Shown here one piece after another: positions 28,614 to 37,327 of a stretch of DNA of 64,000 nt. Within the stretch, counting starts at the first letter, position 1. Every line of letters begins with the position of its first letter. Under the pieces are notes generated by a model, which had not been told where the DNA came from, made no database searches, and saw only the letters and a list, made by a program, of their open reading frames with translations. A program made the position numbers and the translations under genes. Source of the stretch: Gordonia iterans (lineage in GTDB: Bacteria; Actinomycetota; Actinomycetes; Mycobacteriales; Mycobacteriaceae); NCBI RefSeq assembly GCF_002993285.1, contig NZ_CP027433.1:3534001-3598000 (forward strand). Direction: 5' to 3'.

Positions 28614-31600
28614 TTCGGCTGGGATCCCTCCGGTTCGAGTACGCCGGTGGCCTCCAAGGCGTGCCGGCGCAATTCTCCGAGTGCGTCACCGAGGGCCTCG
28701 GCGCCCGCCGCGGCGAGCCCGGGAACCACTGTGAGCAGCGCCGTGGTCAGTGCCGCATCCGCATCGGCCATGGCCGCGGCCATCACCGAAGCCGTTCCGG
28801 AGAGCGTCGCGAAGTCGACCTCCGTGCCCATCGCGCTCACCGCGCGCATCTGCGGAGCGGCCACGGCGGCCTGCGCGACCAGGTCGCTGAGCGGGGTATC
28901 GATCTCGGTGACGGCGTCCTCGACGGCGGCCACCTCGTCCGGCGTCGCGATCGAGATGTCACCCAGGATCGTTTCGGGATCGGCGGCGATCGTCTCCAGC
29001 ACCCGCAGATAGCGATCGGCGAACACCTGCACGGTGCGCTGGTCGAACAGGTCCGCCGAATACAGCAGCTCCGCGCGGATCGCGTCGTCGGCGGTGCGCG
29101 CACCGAGCGCGATAGGGTCGCTCGGGAACAGCGTCAACTGCAGGTCGACCTTAGCCGGAGTGTCGGCTTCGGGCACCGCGGTGATCGTCAGACGATCGAG
29201 GGCCACCGCCGGGAATTCGAGATTCTGGAACGAGAACACCACCTGGAACACCGGATTGAACGCATTCGAGCGCGGCACGCCGAGCTCGGCGACGACCGAC
29301 TCGAAGGCCACGTCCGCATGCGCCATGTCGGCCAGATCGTCATCGCGCACCTGCTCCAGGAACGCGCCGAACGGCATGCCGGGGTCGATGGCCGTACGCA
29401 AGGCCAGCGTGTTCACGAACATTCCGACGAGGTCGTCGAGCACGGCCTGCCCGCGTCCCGCGTGCGGCGTGCCCACCACCACGTCGGTGCTGCCGCTGAG
29501 CCTTCCGAGCAGCAGGGCGAGTGCCGCATGGGTCACCATGAACAGCGTGGCGTTGTGCTGACGCGCGACCCTCTCCAAGTCCACCACCAGGTCGGCGGGC
29601 AGGTCGAAATGAATGGTCCCGCCGGCCCCGCTCGAGATGGCCGGCCGCGGCCGGTCGGCGGGCAGCTCGATCGACTCCGGCGCTCCGGTCAGGCGCTCGC
29701 GCCAGTAGTTCACCTGCCGGTCACGCAGGGTCACCCCGTCGTCGTCGGACGCCGACAGCCGCCCTTCCTGCCAGACGGCGTAGTCCGCGTACTGCACGGC
29801 CAGCGGATACCACCGTGGACTCTCGCCCGAGTGGCGAGCACCGTAAGCGACCATGAAGTCGTGCGCCAGCGGCGCCATCGACGCACCGTCAGCACTGATG
29901 TGATGGATCACGAAGGCCAGCACGTGATCGTCCTCGGCGACCTTCAACAGGCGGATGCTGACGGGCACGGTCGTCGCCACGTCGAAGCCACGATCGGTGA
30001 CCTCGGAGATCGCCGCCTCCAGCGGCCCGGTGACGTCGACGGGCTCCAGGTCGAGGGACGCCAGCATCACCTCGGCCGGCTCGACGACCATCATCGGGGT
30101 GCCCCCCTGCATCGGGTAGCGGGTGCGCAGCGGCGCTTGGCGTTCCACCAGGTCGGCGACGGCCCCCCGCAGCGCGGCGAGATCGAGCGATCCCCGCAGC
30201 CGGAGGACGAGCGGGAGGTTGTATGCCGCCGAGTCGATGTCGGCCTGATTGAGCAGCCACATGCCGCGCTGGGCTTCGGAGACGGGCACCGGGCCGGGGT
30301 GGTCGAGCGCCGTCAGCTCCGGACCGCGATCGGTGTCAGTCAGCTTCTCGACCTCGGCGGCGACGCCGGCGACGTCGTCGCCGTCGAAGATGGTGCGCAC
30401 GGTGACCGAACGACCCACCGCCTCGGACAGCCGGGCCGCCAGCCGCGCCGCCGACAGCGACGTCCCGCCCAGTGCGAAAAAGCTGTCCCGGACGCTGACC
30501 CGTTCGACGTCGAGCATCTCGGCGTAGACCTGAGCGATGGCCTCTTCCAGCGCGGTTCGCGGTGCGAGGTACTCCGAGCTGGACGAATGAAACTCCACCC
30601 GGGGCATCCGCCGACGGTCGATCTTGCCGACGAGCGTGGTCGGGAACTCGTCGATCACCATCACGGTGTGCGGCACCAGGTGCGGCGGCAGGTGCGCGGA
30701 CACGAACTCCAGCACCTCGTCGGGTCCGATGTCCGAACCCTCGACGAGACTCACGTAGGAGACGAGCACCGTGTCGCCGGCGGGCCCTTGCGCACCCAGA
30801 CTCAATGCGTTGCCGACGTCCGGGTGCGACAGCAACGCGGCATCGACCTCGCCCGGCTCGATCCGCATCCCGCGGATCTTGAGCTGAAAGTCGCTCCGTC
30901 CGCGGAAGTCCAGCCGCCCGTCCGCGCGGCGTGCGGCACGGTCGCCTGTGCGGTACATCCGCGTGCCAGGCTCGAACGGACTCGCCACGAAGGCGGCCGC
31001 GGTCTGGCCGGGGTTGTGGAGGTACCCGAGAGCGAGCTGATCACCGGTGAGGTAGAGATCACCCGTCGCGCCGACGGGGGCCGGATGCAGCGCGGCGTCG
31101 AGCACCAGTGCGCCGACCCCGTCGAGGCCGCGACCGATGGTGATCTCGTCGTCCTGCTCGTAGGGGCCGTCGCCGGTCGCCCAGACCGTCGCTTCGGTCG
31201 GTCCGTACAGGTTGAAGAAGGCGCGGTCCGCCGCCCTCCACTGGCGCATGAGGTCGGGCGGGCACGCCTCGCCGGCGCTGAGGGCCACCTCCAGCGAAGG
31301 CACCGCGGCGGGATCGATGGTGCGCAGCGCCGAGGGCGTCATGACGGCGTGACTCACACCGTTCTCGGAGATCAGGCGTTCCAACTCCTGACCCGCGTAG
31401 GTGTTCACCTCGGCGACCACGAGCCGGCCACCGGGGGCGAGCGCCATGAGCATCTCAAAGACCGACGCATCGAAGCTCGGCGAGGCGACGTGCAGGACAC
31501 GTGAGTTCTCGGTGAGACCGAAGACCCGCTGCTGGTTCTCCACGAGGTTGGCGAGACCGCGGTTGGGCACGACGGTGCCCTTCGGCGTACCCGTCGAGCC

Positions 31601-33505
31601 GGAGGTGTAGATCAGATAGGCGGGATCGTCGAGCTGCGGAGTCCGGAGGAGTTCGGCCTCCGTGATCGGCTCGGCACTGTGTGCCGCGAGCGCCTCCTGC
31701 ACCTGCGGGTCGTCGATGACGATCCAATCGGTTCCGAGGTGACATTCGATCCCGACGCCACCGAGTGCCAGGCCGAGCATCGCTCCGGCGTCGGCGAGCA
31801 TCATCTCGCGCCGCTCCGCCGGGTGCCGGGGATCGACGCTGACGAAGGCGGCGCCGGTCTTGGCTACCGCGACGCACGCAACCACCGACCATTCGCACCG
31901 CGCCATGTCGACGGCGACGACGGAGCCGGGTCCGGCGCCCCGGGCGATCAGCTCGCGGGCGAGCCGGTTGGTGGCCTGCTCGAACTGCTGCGCCCCGATG
32001 CTCTGCGCGCCGATGACGGCCACCGCATCGGGCGGGCGCAGCGCCTCGCCCCGGTTCAGGATGTCCCGCAGGGTGGACGGCTGGGCACCGCGCGCACGCC
32101 GCGTGAGCGCCTCACGCTCGCTGCGCGGCACCAGGCTCAGTTCGGCGAGGGACCGATCCGGATCGTCGAGCATGGTGCGAACGAATCGGTCGAGGAAGCT
32201 GATGAACCGCGCGTGGTGCGCGCCCAGCGTCTCCTCGGTGTAGAGGCCCGGATTGCCGTGCAGATCCACCGAGAGCGGAGCGTCCGGCCCCGGCTGGTAG
32301 AGCATCACGAGCAGGTCTTCCAGTGCTCCGGCCGCGAGGATGTGGTAGTCGAGTTCCCCGCCGTCGATGGCGAGCGGCGTGTCGAAGAAGATCATGTTGA
32401 CCGTCGGGCCGAAGGACATCGAGGCACTCGACAGGCCCGCATCCCGGCGGATGTCGTCGGAGCGATACCGCTGATGGCGGAGCGCACCCGTCAGTTCCAG
32501 CAGTGTCGCCGCGATCAGCTCCCGGCCGGTGGCCGCCGCGTGCGCCTGCAGTCGTACCGGGACGACGTTGGAGACCATGCCCGCCGAGTCTTTGATCTTC
32601 GCCGTGAGCCGGCCCGCCACCGGCAGACTGAGGACGACGTCGTCGGAGCCGCTCATCCTCGCGAGATAGGCGCCGAACGCGGCGGTGACCACCACCGCGG
32701 GAGAACTGCCGAGGGCATGAGCGAGGGCTTCGATGCCATTCTGCAGATCCGCGGTGAGCACCCGTTCGCTCACGATGTTCTCGAACGAGGGCGAGACGGC
32801 GCTCTTCCGGTCGGCGAGGCCGATCCCCTCGGGCAGGTCCCGGACTCGCTCGGACCAGTGCGCCCGGTCGGTCTCCCGCCGCCTGCTGTCTTCGTATCCG
32901 TAGGCGTACTCGTTGAGTTCGGCGAGCGTCGCGCCGGGCTTCGCGTCGACCACGCCCCCGGCACGGAGTGTGTTGTAGCGGCGCAGCACTCGCTTGAGCA
33001 TGGTCATGGCGCCGTAACCGTCGATCACCAGATGATGTCCACGCAAGTACCAGATCGTGTGGTCGTCGGCGACCCGAATCAGCGCCGATGCGGCCAGGGA
33101 ATCCCGGATCAGGTCGATCGTGCGACCGTACTCGGCGAGCATCCAGCGTTTGGCCTCGCCGAGGGGATCGGGGGCGGACCGGAAGTCGATCCGTTCGACC
33201 TTCTGGTCGTACTCCGGATCGACGTACTGCATAGGAATGCCGTCGACCTCGACGATCCTCAGATACGGCGATTCGAGCTCCCGGCCGACGACCTCAGTGC
33301 AGTCGGCGAGCAGATCCAGATCGAGTTCGCCCGGTTCGTGCCGGATGTCGACGTATTGAGCGATGTTGACCGAGTAATCGGGCGTCAGGCGATCGGCGAA
33401 CCAGATTCCGCGCTGGGCCGGGGTCAGCGGAAGCAACCCGGGTCGCCGACCGGCCACTCCCGAGCTTTCCCTCGCCGCATTCCCGGCGTCTACCTGCTGC
33501 GCCAC
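28610..33505 (-). CDS. Initiating non-ribosomal peptide synthetase, C-A-T-C
   Basis: 1631 residues. An N-terminal condensation domain (about 20-460, HHLVIDG at 157-163) has no carrier domain before it, as in lipopeptide starter C domains that acylate the first residue. A1 spans about 478-967 (TSGSTGTPKG near 634-643, GKIDR at 960-964) and T1 has LGGTSLS with Ser 1016. A second C domain (about 1070-1500, HHISADG at 1201-1207) is followed by a 120-residue tail resembling a decayed A-domain N-terminus. The A1 code reads D-A-F-V-L-A-L-V-W; substrate not assigned. It starts at GTG 33505, with a GAGGTGA-type ribosome site 7 bases upstream, and overlaps the 98-residue gene by 16 bases. It ends in ATGA shared with the giant synthetase. 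The acyl starter is inferred. Confidence 0.93.
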   Translation of the reverse strand: MAQQVDAGNAARESSGVAGRRPGLLPLTPAQRGIWFADRLTPDYSVNIAQYVDIRHEPGELDLDLLADCTEVVGRELESPYLRIVEVDGIPMQYVDPEYDQKVERIDFRSAPDPLGEAKRWMLAEYGRTIDLIRDSLAASALIRVADDHTIWYLRGHHLVIDGYGAMTMLKRVLRRYNTLRAGGVVDAKPGATLAELNEYAYGYEDSRRRETDRAHWSERVRDLPEGIGLADRKSAVSPSFENIVSERVLTADLQNGIEALAHALGSSPAVVVTAAFGAYLARMSGSDDVVLSLPVAGRLTAKIKDSAGMVSNVVPVRLQAHAAATGRELIAATLLELTGALRHQRYRSDDIRRDAGLSSASMSFGPTVNMIFFDTPLAIDGGELDYHILAAGALEDLLVMLYQPGPDAPLSVDLHGNPGLYTEETLGAHHARFISFLDRFVRTMLDDPDRSLAELSLVPRSEREALTRRARGAQPSTLRDILNRGEALRPPDAVAVIGAQSIGAQQFEQATNRLARELIARGAGPGSVVAVDMARCEWSVVACVAVAKTGAAFVSVDPRHPAERREMMLADAGAMLGLALGGVGIECHLGTDWIVIDDPQVQEALAAHSAEPITEAELLRTPQLDDPAYLIYTSGSTGTPKGTVVPNRGLANLVENQQRVFGLTENSRVLHVASPSFDASVFEMLMALAPGGRLVVAEVNTYAGQELERLISENGVSHAVMTPSALRTIDPAAVPSLEVALSAGEACPPDLMRQWRAADRAFFNLYGPTEATVWATGDGPYEQDDEITIGRGLDGVGALVLDAALHPAPVGATGDLYLTGDQLALGYLHNPGQTAAAFVASPFEPGTRMYRTGDRAARRADGRLDFRGRSDFQLKIRGMRIEPGEVDAALLSHPDVGNALSLGAQGPAGDTVLVSYVSLVEGSDIGPDEVLEFVSAHLPPHLVPHTVMVIDEFPTTLVGKIDRRRMPRVEFHSSSSEYLAPRTALEEAIAQVYAEMLDVERVSVRDSFFALGGTSLSAARLAARLSEAVGRSVTVRTIFDGDDVAGVAAEVEKLTDTDRGPELTALDHPGPVPVSEAQRGMWLLNQADIDSAAYNLPLVLRLRGSLDLAALRGAVADLVERQAPLRTRYPMQGGTPMMVVEPAEVMLASLDLEPVDVTGPLEAAISEVTDRGFDVATTVPVSIRLLKVAEDDHVLAFVIHHISADGASMAPLAHDFMVAYGARHSGESPRWYPLAVQYADYAVWQEGRLSASDDDGVTLRDRQVNYWRERLTGAPESIELPADRPRPAISSGAGGTIHFDLPADLVVDLERVARQHNATLFMVTHAALALLLGRLSGSTDVVVGTPHAGRGQAVLDDLVGMFVNTLALRTAIDPGMPFGAFLEQVRDDDLADMAHADVAFESVVAELGVPRSNAFNPVFQVVFSFQNLEFPAVALDRLTITAVPEADTPAKVDLQLTLFPSDPIALGARTADDAIRAELLYSADLFDQRTVQVFADRYLRVLETIAADPETILGDISIATPDEVAAVEDAVTEIDTPLSDLVAQAAVAAPQMRAVSAMGTEVDFATLSGTASVMAAAMADADAALTTALLTVVPGLAAAGAEALGDALGELRRHALEATGVLEPEGSQPK

Positions 33506-33786
33506 TGCGCTCTCACCTCTCGATGCACCCGCTCGTCGTTCACTACCGCGTCAACCCCGTACGGGGCCCAGCTGTACTCAAACCGTCCGTCGGGTGCGGC
33601 CCCTCCCTCTCGTTCCACATGCCATCTCGTAACGGTCCCATTCTTCCTGCCCGGCGACAGCGGAAGCACCCAACCTGTGACCTCACTGCCGGCCCCAGAG
33701 CGGGGTGGCCAGGATGACCTGCGGATTTCGCCGTGGGTGCGGTGACACACTTCCCACAGAACCGTTCGTTCGATCGACATCGTCAT
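33490..33786 (-). CDS. Small unknown protein between exporter and NRPS (98 aa)
   Basis: The 98-codon frame starts at ATG 33786 inside an ATGA overlap with the upstream permease stop, and its TAG lies 16 bases inside the NRPS gene. The protein is basic and rich in Trp and Arg (six Trp), with no signal peptide or membrane segment. It lacks the MbtH signature (NxEGQYSLWP, WTDxRP), although an MbtH-like helper would often sit here. Third-position GC is visibly lower than in the neighbours (codons such as AGA, TTT, GTT, GTA occur), so it may be foreign, fast-evolving or only a chance frame over a leader region. The coupled context is the main support. Function unknown. Confidence 0.5.
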   Translation of the reverse strand: MTMSIERTVLWEVCHRTHGEIRRSSWPPRSGAGSEVTGWVLPLSPGRKNGTVTRWHVEREGGAAPDGRFEYSWAPYGVDAVVNDERVHREVRAQWRSR

Positions 33787-34616
33787 GCGTTCGCCGCCGC
33801 CTTGCGGTAGCCGCGCATCGCCGGGTACGTCGTCAGGGCCAGGGCGACAAAGGCCCAGATGATCACCTTGATCAGGTTCTCGGTGATCGGACCACCCGCC
33901 GCCAGCGAACGCATCAGTTCGATCGCGGGCGACATCGGCTGATTGGCGACGATCGGCTGCAGCCAGCCGGGGTAGCCGTCGACCGGAGCGAAGCCGGAGT
34001 TGAAGAACATCATCAGTGTGGTCAGCAGCCCGATGTAGGCGACCAGCGGCAGCCCCGGGCGGGAGATCACGGCCACCGCGAGGGTCACCATGGCGAACGC
34101 CGTCGCGTACAGCATGGCTACGCCGAAGAGGCCCAGCGCGGGCCCGATGCCCTGCGTGAATCTGAACCCGATCAGGAACCCCGCCGCGACCAGAGCGATA
34201 GAGGTCGCGAGCGCCCGGACCGTCTCGGCGAGAACACGGGCCGAGAAGTCCGCGCCGCGATTGATGGGCAGCACGTACAGCCTGCTCAGCAGACCGGTCG
34301 ACCGCTCGATCACGACCCGGATCGCCGACACGCCGGACCCGAACATCGTGCTGGTGAGGAGGATCAACGGCACGGTGCCGTAGACACTGTCCGTGCCGGT
34401 CGCCTTGCTGACGACGTCTCCGAGCACCACCTTGAACATCAGCATCGTGAGCGCGGGAAACACCAGTACCTGGATCAGGGTCGCCGGGTCCCGGAAGGCG
34501 ACCAGCAGTTGACGACCGACGAGCACCCGGGTCTGGTGCCACCACGCGCGGAAGGACCGCTCCGGCAGAGCACTGGACTGCTGGTCGAGGACGGGAGCGT
34601 TCGCGAGAACCGACAC
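33783..34616 (-). CDS. ABC-2 type transporter permease (DrrB/DrrC family)
   Basis: 277 residues with about six hydrophobic segments, typical of ABC-2 permeases of drug and lipid exporters. The GTG at 34616 is chosen because AAGGAG lies 8 bases upstream and the start falls 2 bases after the preceding permease stop; longer in-frame starts would run through that gene. The N-terminal cytoplasmic stretch RAWWHQTRVLVGRQ precedes the first membrane segment. It pairs with the second permease and the DrrA-like ATPase to form one exporter, inferred to move the NRPS product or its precursor across the membrane. It ends in ATGA shared with the 98-residue gene. Confidence 0.88.
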   Translation of the reverse strand: MSVLANAPVLDQQSSALPERSFRAWWHQTRVLVGRQLLVAFRDPATLIQVLVFPALTMLMFKVVLGDVVSKATGTDSVYGTVPLILLTSTMFGSGVSAIRVVIERSTGLLSRLYVLPINRGADFSARVLAETVRALATSIALVAAGFLIGFRFTQGIGPALGLFGVAMLYATAFAMVTLAVAVISRPGLPLVAYIGLLTTLMMFFNSGFAPVDGYPGWLQPIVANQPMSPAIELMRSLAAGGPITENLIKVIIWAFVALALTTYPAMRGYRKAAANA

Positions 34617-34618
34617 CG

Positions 34619-35455
34619 CTACCGCTCCTTCCTGGCCGCGATCCCGAACAGCAGCAGGCCGATCGACACCAACCCGATGAACCACCAGAACGTGGGCTTG
34701 ACGGTCGCCCAGGTCGCGGTTCCCTCCATCGCCTCCCGCATCGCTTTGACCACCTGCGAGATCGGCTGATTCCGCACGAACCCGCGGATCCATTCGGGGA
34801 ACAGCGCCAGCGGCATGAATCCGCTCGACAGCATTCCGAGGATCAGGGTCGGAAAGGCGACGAGCTGGCTCGTCACGGTCGGACTGCTGCTCACCATGCC
34901 GATGCCGTCCGAGATGAACGAGAGCGCCCAGCCGATCGCACCGACGATCAGGACGGCGATCAGAGCGCCCCGCACACCCCCGCCGTACTCGTCGACCGGG
35001 ATCGGCCGCCAGCCGATCATCAGGCACGAGATCAGGCCGAAGGCGAGGGCCACCAGCAGCAGCACCCCGATGGTCGCTGTGCGTGCGAGGAAGGGAATCA
35101 CTGCTGCCATCGGAAGCGACCGGAAGCGGTCGTGCACCCCGGCTCGGCCGTCCATCGCCGACTTCAGCGCCGCCGACGACGCTACGAAAGCCATTGCCTG
35201 GAGCATGATGATCGGCATCAGGAACTGGGCGTAGTCGATGCTCGCAGCCTCATCCACGACCTGGCGAAGCGGCAGGTAGAAGCACAGCGCCAACATCGCA
35301 GGCGAGACGAAGCAGAAGATGAACTCGCCGTTTCGGTAGGCGTTGAGGATTCCGCGCGACGTCAGGACCCACCACTGCTGAATCGCGTTCGGCCGTGGCG
35401 GCGACCACTCGGCATCCCCGACTGCGAGGTCGGCTGACTCGGAGACCGCCGTCAT
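34619..35455 (-). CDS. ABC-2 type transporter permease (DrrB/DrrC family)
   Basis: 278 residues. A cytoplasmic N-terminus (AIQQWWVLTSRGILNAYRNGE) leads into about six membrane segments with the usual ABC-2 layout. ATG 35455 overlaps the ATPase stop (ATGA), and the TAG at 34619 is 2 bases before the next permease. It is similar in size and layout to its neighbour but clearly divergent in sequence, so the exporter is probably a heterodimer, as in mycobacterial DrrB/DrrC. Confidence 0.9.
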   Translation of the reverse strand: MTAVSESADLAVGDAEWSPPRPNAIQQWWVLTSRGILNAYRNGEFIFCFVSPAMLALCFYLPLRQVVDEAASIDYAQFLMPIIMLQAMAFVASSAALKSAMDGRAGVHDRFRSLPMAAVIPFLARTATIGVLLLVALAFGLISCLMIGWRPIPVDEYGGGVRGALIAVLIVGAIGWALSFISDGIGMVSSSPTVTSQLVAFPTLILGMLSSGFMPLALFPEWIRGFVRNQPISQVVKAMREAMEGTATWATVKPTFWWFIGLVSIGLLLFGIAARKER

Positions 35456-37089
35456 CGTCCGTCCCCTGCGGCGGTCGGCTCCGCGCCGCCCGCGTCCGGA
35501 TCGGTCAGCGACAGGAACACCTCATCAAGCGAAGGCCTGCGCAACACGACGTCGGCGAGCGGAATCTGGTCCTGCTCCGCCCGCTTGAGCACCTCCGCGA
35601 GGGTCGTCGGCCCGTTGGGCGCCGGAACCGAGACGGTGCCGTCCGGCGGAACGTCGAGATCCGCCGCGGTGGGTCCGAGCAGGTCGCCGAGTGCCGCGCG
35701 GAGACGGTGCACGTAGGCGGGATGGACCGGAGTCACCTCGCAGTAGGCGGCTCCGGTGGCCGCCTTGAGCTCGTCGGAGGTTCCCTCAGCGATCACCTTG
35801 CCCTTGTCGATCACGACGATGCGGTCGGCGAGCATGTCGGCTTCTTCCAGGTACTGGGTGGTCAGCAGGATCGTGACACCCAGCGCACGCAGTTGCTCGA
35901 CGAACGCCCAGACGTCCTGGCGGCTGCGCGGGTCGAGGCCCGTAGTCGGCTCGTCGAGGAACACCACCTCCGGCCTGGTCACCATGCCGCACGCGATGTC
36001 GATGCGGCGGCGCATACCGCCGGAGTACTCGCGGACCTTGCGGGAGGCCGCTGACTCCAGGCCGAAGAAATCGAGCAGTTCACCCGCCCGGACCTGCGCC
36101 TTCTTCTTCGTGAGGCCGAGCAGACGGCCGAACATCACCAGGTTCTCACGACCGGTGAGTTGCTCGTCGAGGGCCGCGAACTGTCCGGTCAGCGTGATCG
36201 CTCGACGTACAGCGGGCGCCTCGCGCTGCACGTCGTGACCGGCGACAGACGCGGAACCACCGTCGGGCGTGAGCAGGGTGCACAGCATGTTGACCGTCGT
36301 CGTCTTACCCGCCCCGTTGGGCCCGAGAATCGCGACGATCCGGCCCTTGGGGACCTGAAAGCTCACGCCGTCGACGGCCGTGAAGTCTCTGAACTTCTTC
36401 CGCAGACCATTGGCTTCGATGGCGATCTCGAGATCGACGTTCTCACCGACCGGGACGAGATCCAGGGAGGGGAAGGCCGTCGTCGCCAATTGGGCCGCCA
36501 CGAACTCCTCCCGGGATTCGATCGGGGCGGGAGGATTCTGTTCTTTCTGGCCGCTGACGTCCCAGCCGGCGCGATGCCGCGACGGCAGCGGTCGCTCCAC
36601 CGCCGGGGCGGGGACGTCGATGCTCGACGGCTCTGGCCGGGTTCGGCTGAAACCCGGAATCAACCATGCACCGGTCGACGGGGACTCAGCCGGCCCGACG
36701 CGCCGATGCCGGCGACCACCCGCCGCCGCGGCGCCTCCCCCGCGTGGCGGTGCGCCTCGGCGTTCACCGGATGTGGTGCTCGGCAGATCGTCGTCGCCGG
36801 CGCGGGCGTACTTGACGGCGTGGGCACCGACGTTGCCCGCGGGCGCGGGTCCGGACCCCGGAGTCGCGGAATCAGGCTCGTTCGGGGCGCCAGAAAGCGG
36901 CTGCCGCTTCGCGATAGAGTCGCTGTTCAGCTGATCGCGCCACGCCCGCAGCTGGGTGAGCGTCGGATCGTCGTCCGGAATCCACGGCATGGTGTCGACC
37001 AGCGGGTCGCGCGGAGGTCGCTGCCCCACAGAGGCATGAGACGGCTCAGGCGGCGTCCCGCCTTCGGGACGGCTCTCAAAAGCCTGCAT
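35452..37089 (-). CDS. ABC transporter ATP-binding protein (DrrA family) with long disordered N-terminus
   Basis: 545 residues. Residues 1 to about 220 are Pro/Ala/Gly/Arg-rich and look disordered; the ABC domain starts near 222. Walker A is GPNGAGKT (256-263), the signature SGGMR (356-360) and Walker B VVFLDEP (375-381). The switch-region TTQYLEEAD has Gln where many ABC proteins have His, as usual in DrrA-type ATPases. The C-terminal segment (LRRPSLDEVFLSLT) also fits DrrA. DrrA proteins are usually about 320-340 residues, so the N-terminal extension is unusual. As first gene of the transporter-NRPS operon, it probably powers export of the peptide. Confidence 0.92.
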   Translation of the reverse strand: MQAFESRPEGGTPPEPSHASVGQRPPRDPLVDTMPWIPDDDPTLTQLRAWRDQLNSDSIAKRQPLSGAPNEPDSATPGSGPAPAGNVGAHAVKYARAGDDDLPSTTSGERRGAPPRGGGAAAAGGRRHRRVGPAESPSTGAWLIPGFSRTRPEPSSIDVPAPAVERPLPSRHRAGWDVSGQKEQNPPAPIESREEFVAAQLATTAFPSLDLVPVGENVDLEIAIEANGLRKKFRDFTAVDGVSFQVPKGRIVAILGPNGAGKTTTVNMLCTLLTPDGGSASVAGHDVQREAPAVRRAITLTGQFAALDEQLTGRENLVMFGRLLGLTKKKAQVRAGELLDFFGLESAASRKVREYSGGMRRRIDIACGMVTRPEVVFLDEPTTGLDPRSRQDVWAFVEQLRALGVTILLTTQYLEEADMLADRIVVIDKGKVIAEGTSDELKAATGAAYCEVTPVHPAYVHRLRAALGDLLGPTAADLDVPPDGTVSVPAPNGPTTLAEVLKRAEQDQIPLADVVLRRPSLDEVFLSLTDPDAGGAEPTAAGDGR

Positions 37090-37176
37090 GTGGTCCTTCC
37101 GGCTGGGTCTGTACAGTCGTGAGGATCGACCGCCCCGCCGCCGACCGCTTCGTGGCGTCAGACGAATCCACCCATG

Positions 37177-37207
37177 AGTCTATCGTCGTGAGCGTCACAC
37201 TTCGTAA
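37177..37207 (-). promoter_or_regulatory. Candidate promoter of the exporter-NRPS operon
   Basis: In the 238-base gap upstream of the ATPase, the minus strand reads TAGACT (37182-37177) preceded at 19 bases by TTACGA. This would give a leader of about 90 bases. The -35 match is poor and the spacing long, so this is only a suggestion. No IdeR-type iron box was seen in the gap. Confidence 0.25.
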
Positions 37208-37327
37208 CGCATGACACAGCATTCGATCAGCGACCAGGGGAAACAGCACGCAATTTCCACCGAACGTACGTCTACTCCCCGGTAACGTGGCCGACCCCAA
37301 CGCTCGGGGCCGTCCACCGATCGCGAC

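Noticed and set aside
31679..33745. Plus-strand frame of 688 codons opposite the first NRPS
   Set aside because: It is antisense to intact A1 and C1 motifs, and its composition is typical of a shadow frame.
33490..33786. MbtH-like protein
   Set aside because: The position is right, but the MbtH motifs (EGQYSLWP, GW, WTDxRP) are absent, so only an unknown protein is claimed.
37177..37215. IdeR iron box or CRP-type site before the NRPS operon
   Set aside because: The sequence TGTGACGCTCACG has the wrong half-site spacing for CRP/GlxR and no match to the IdeR consensus, so a siderophore role is not supported.
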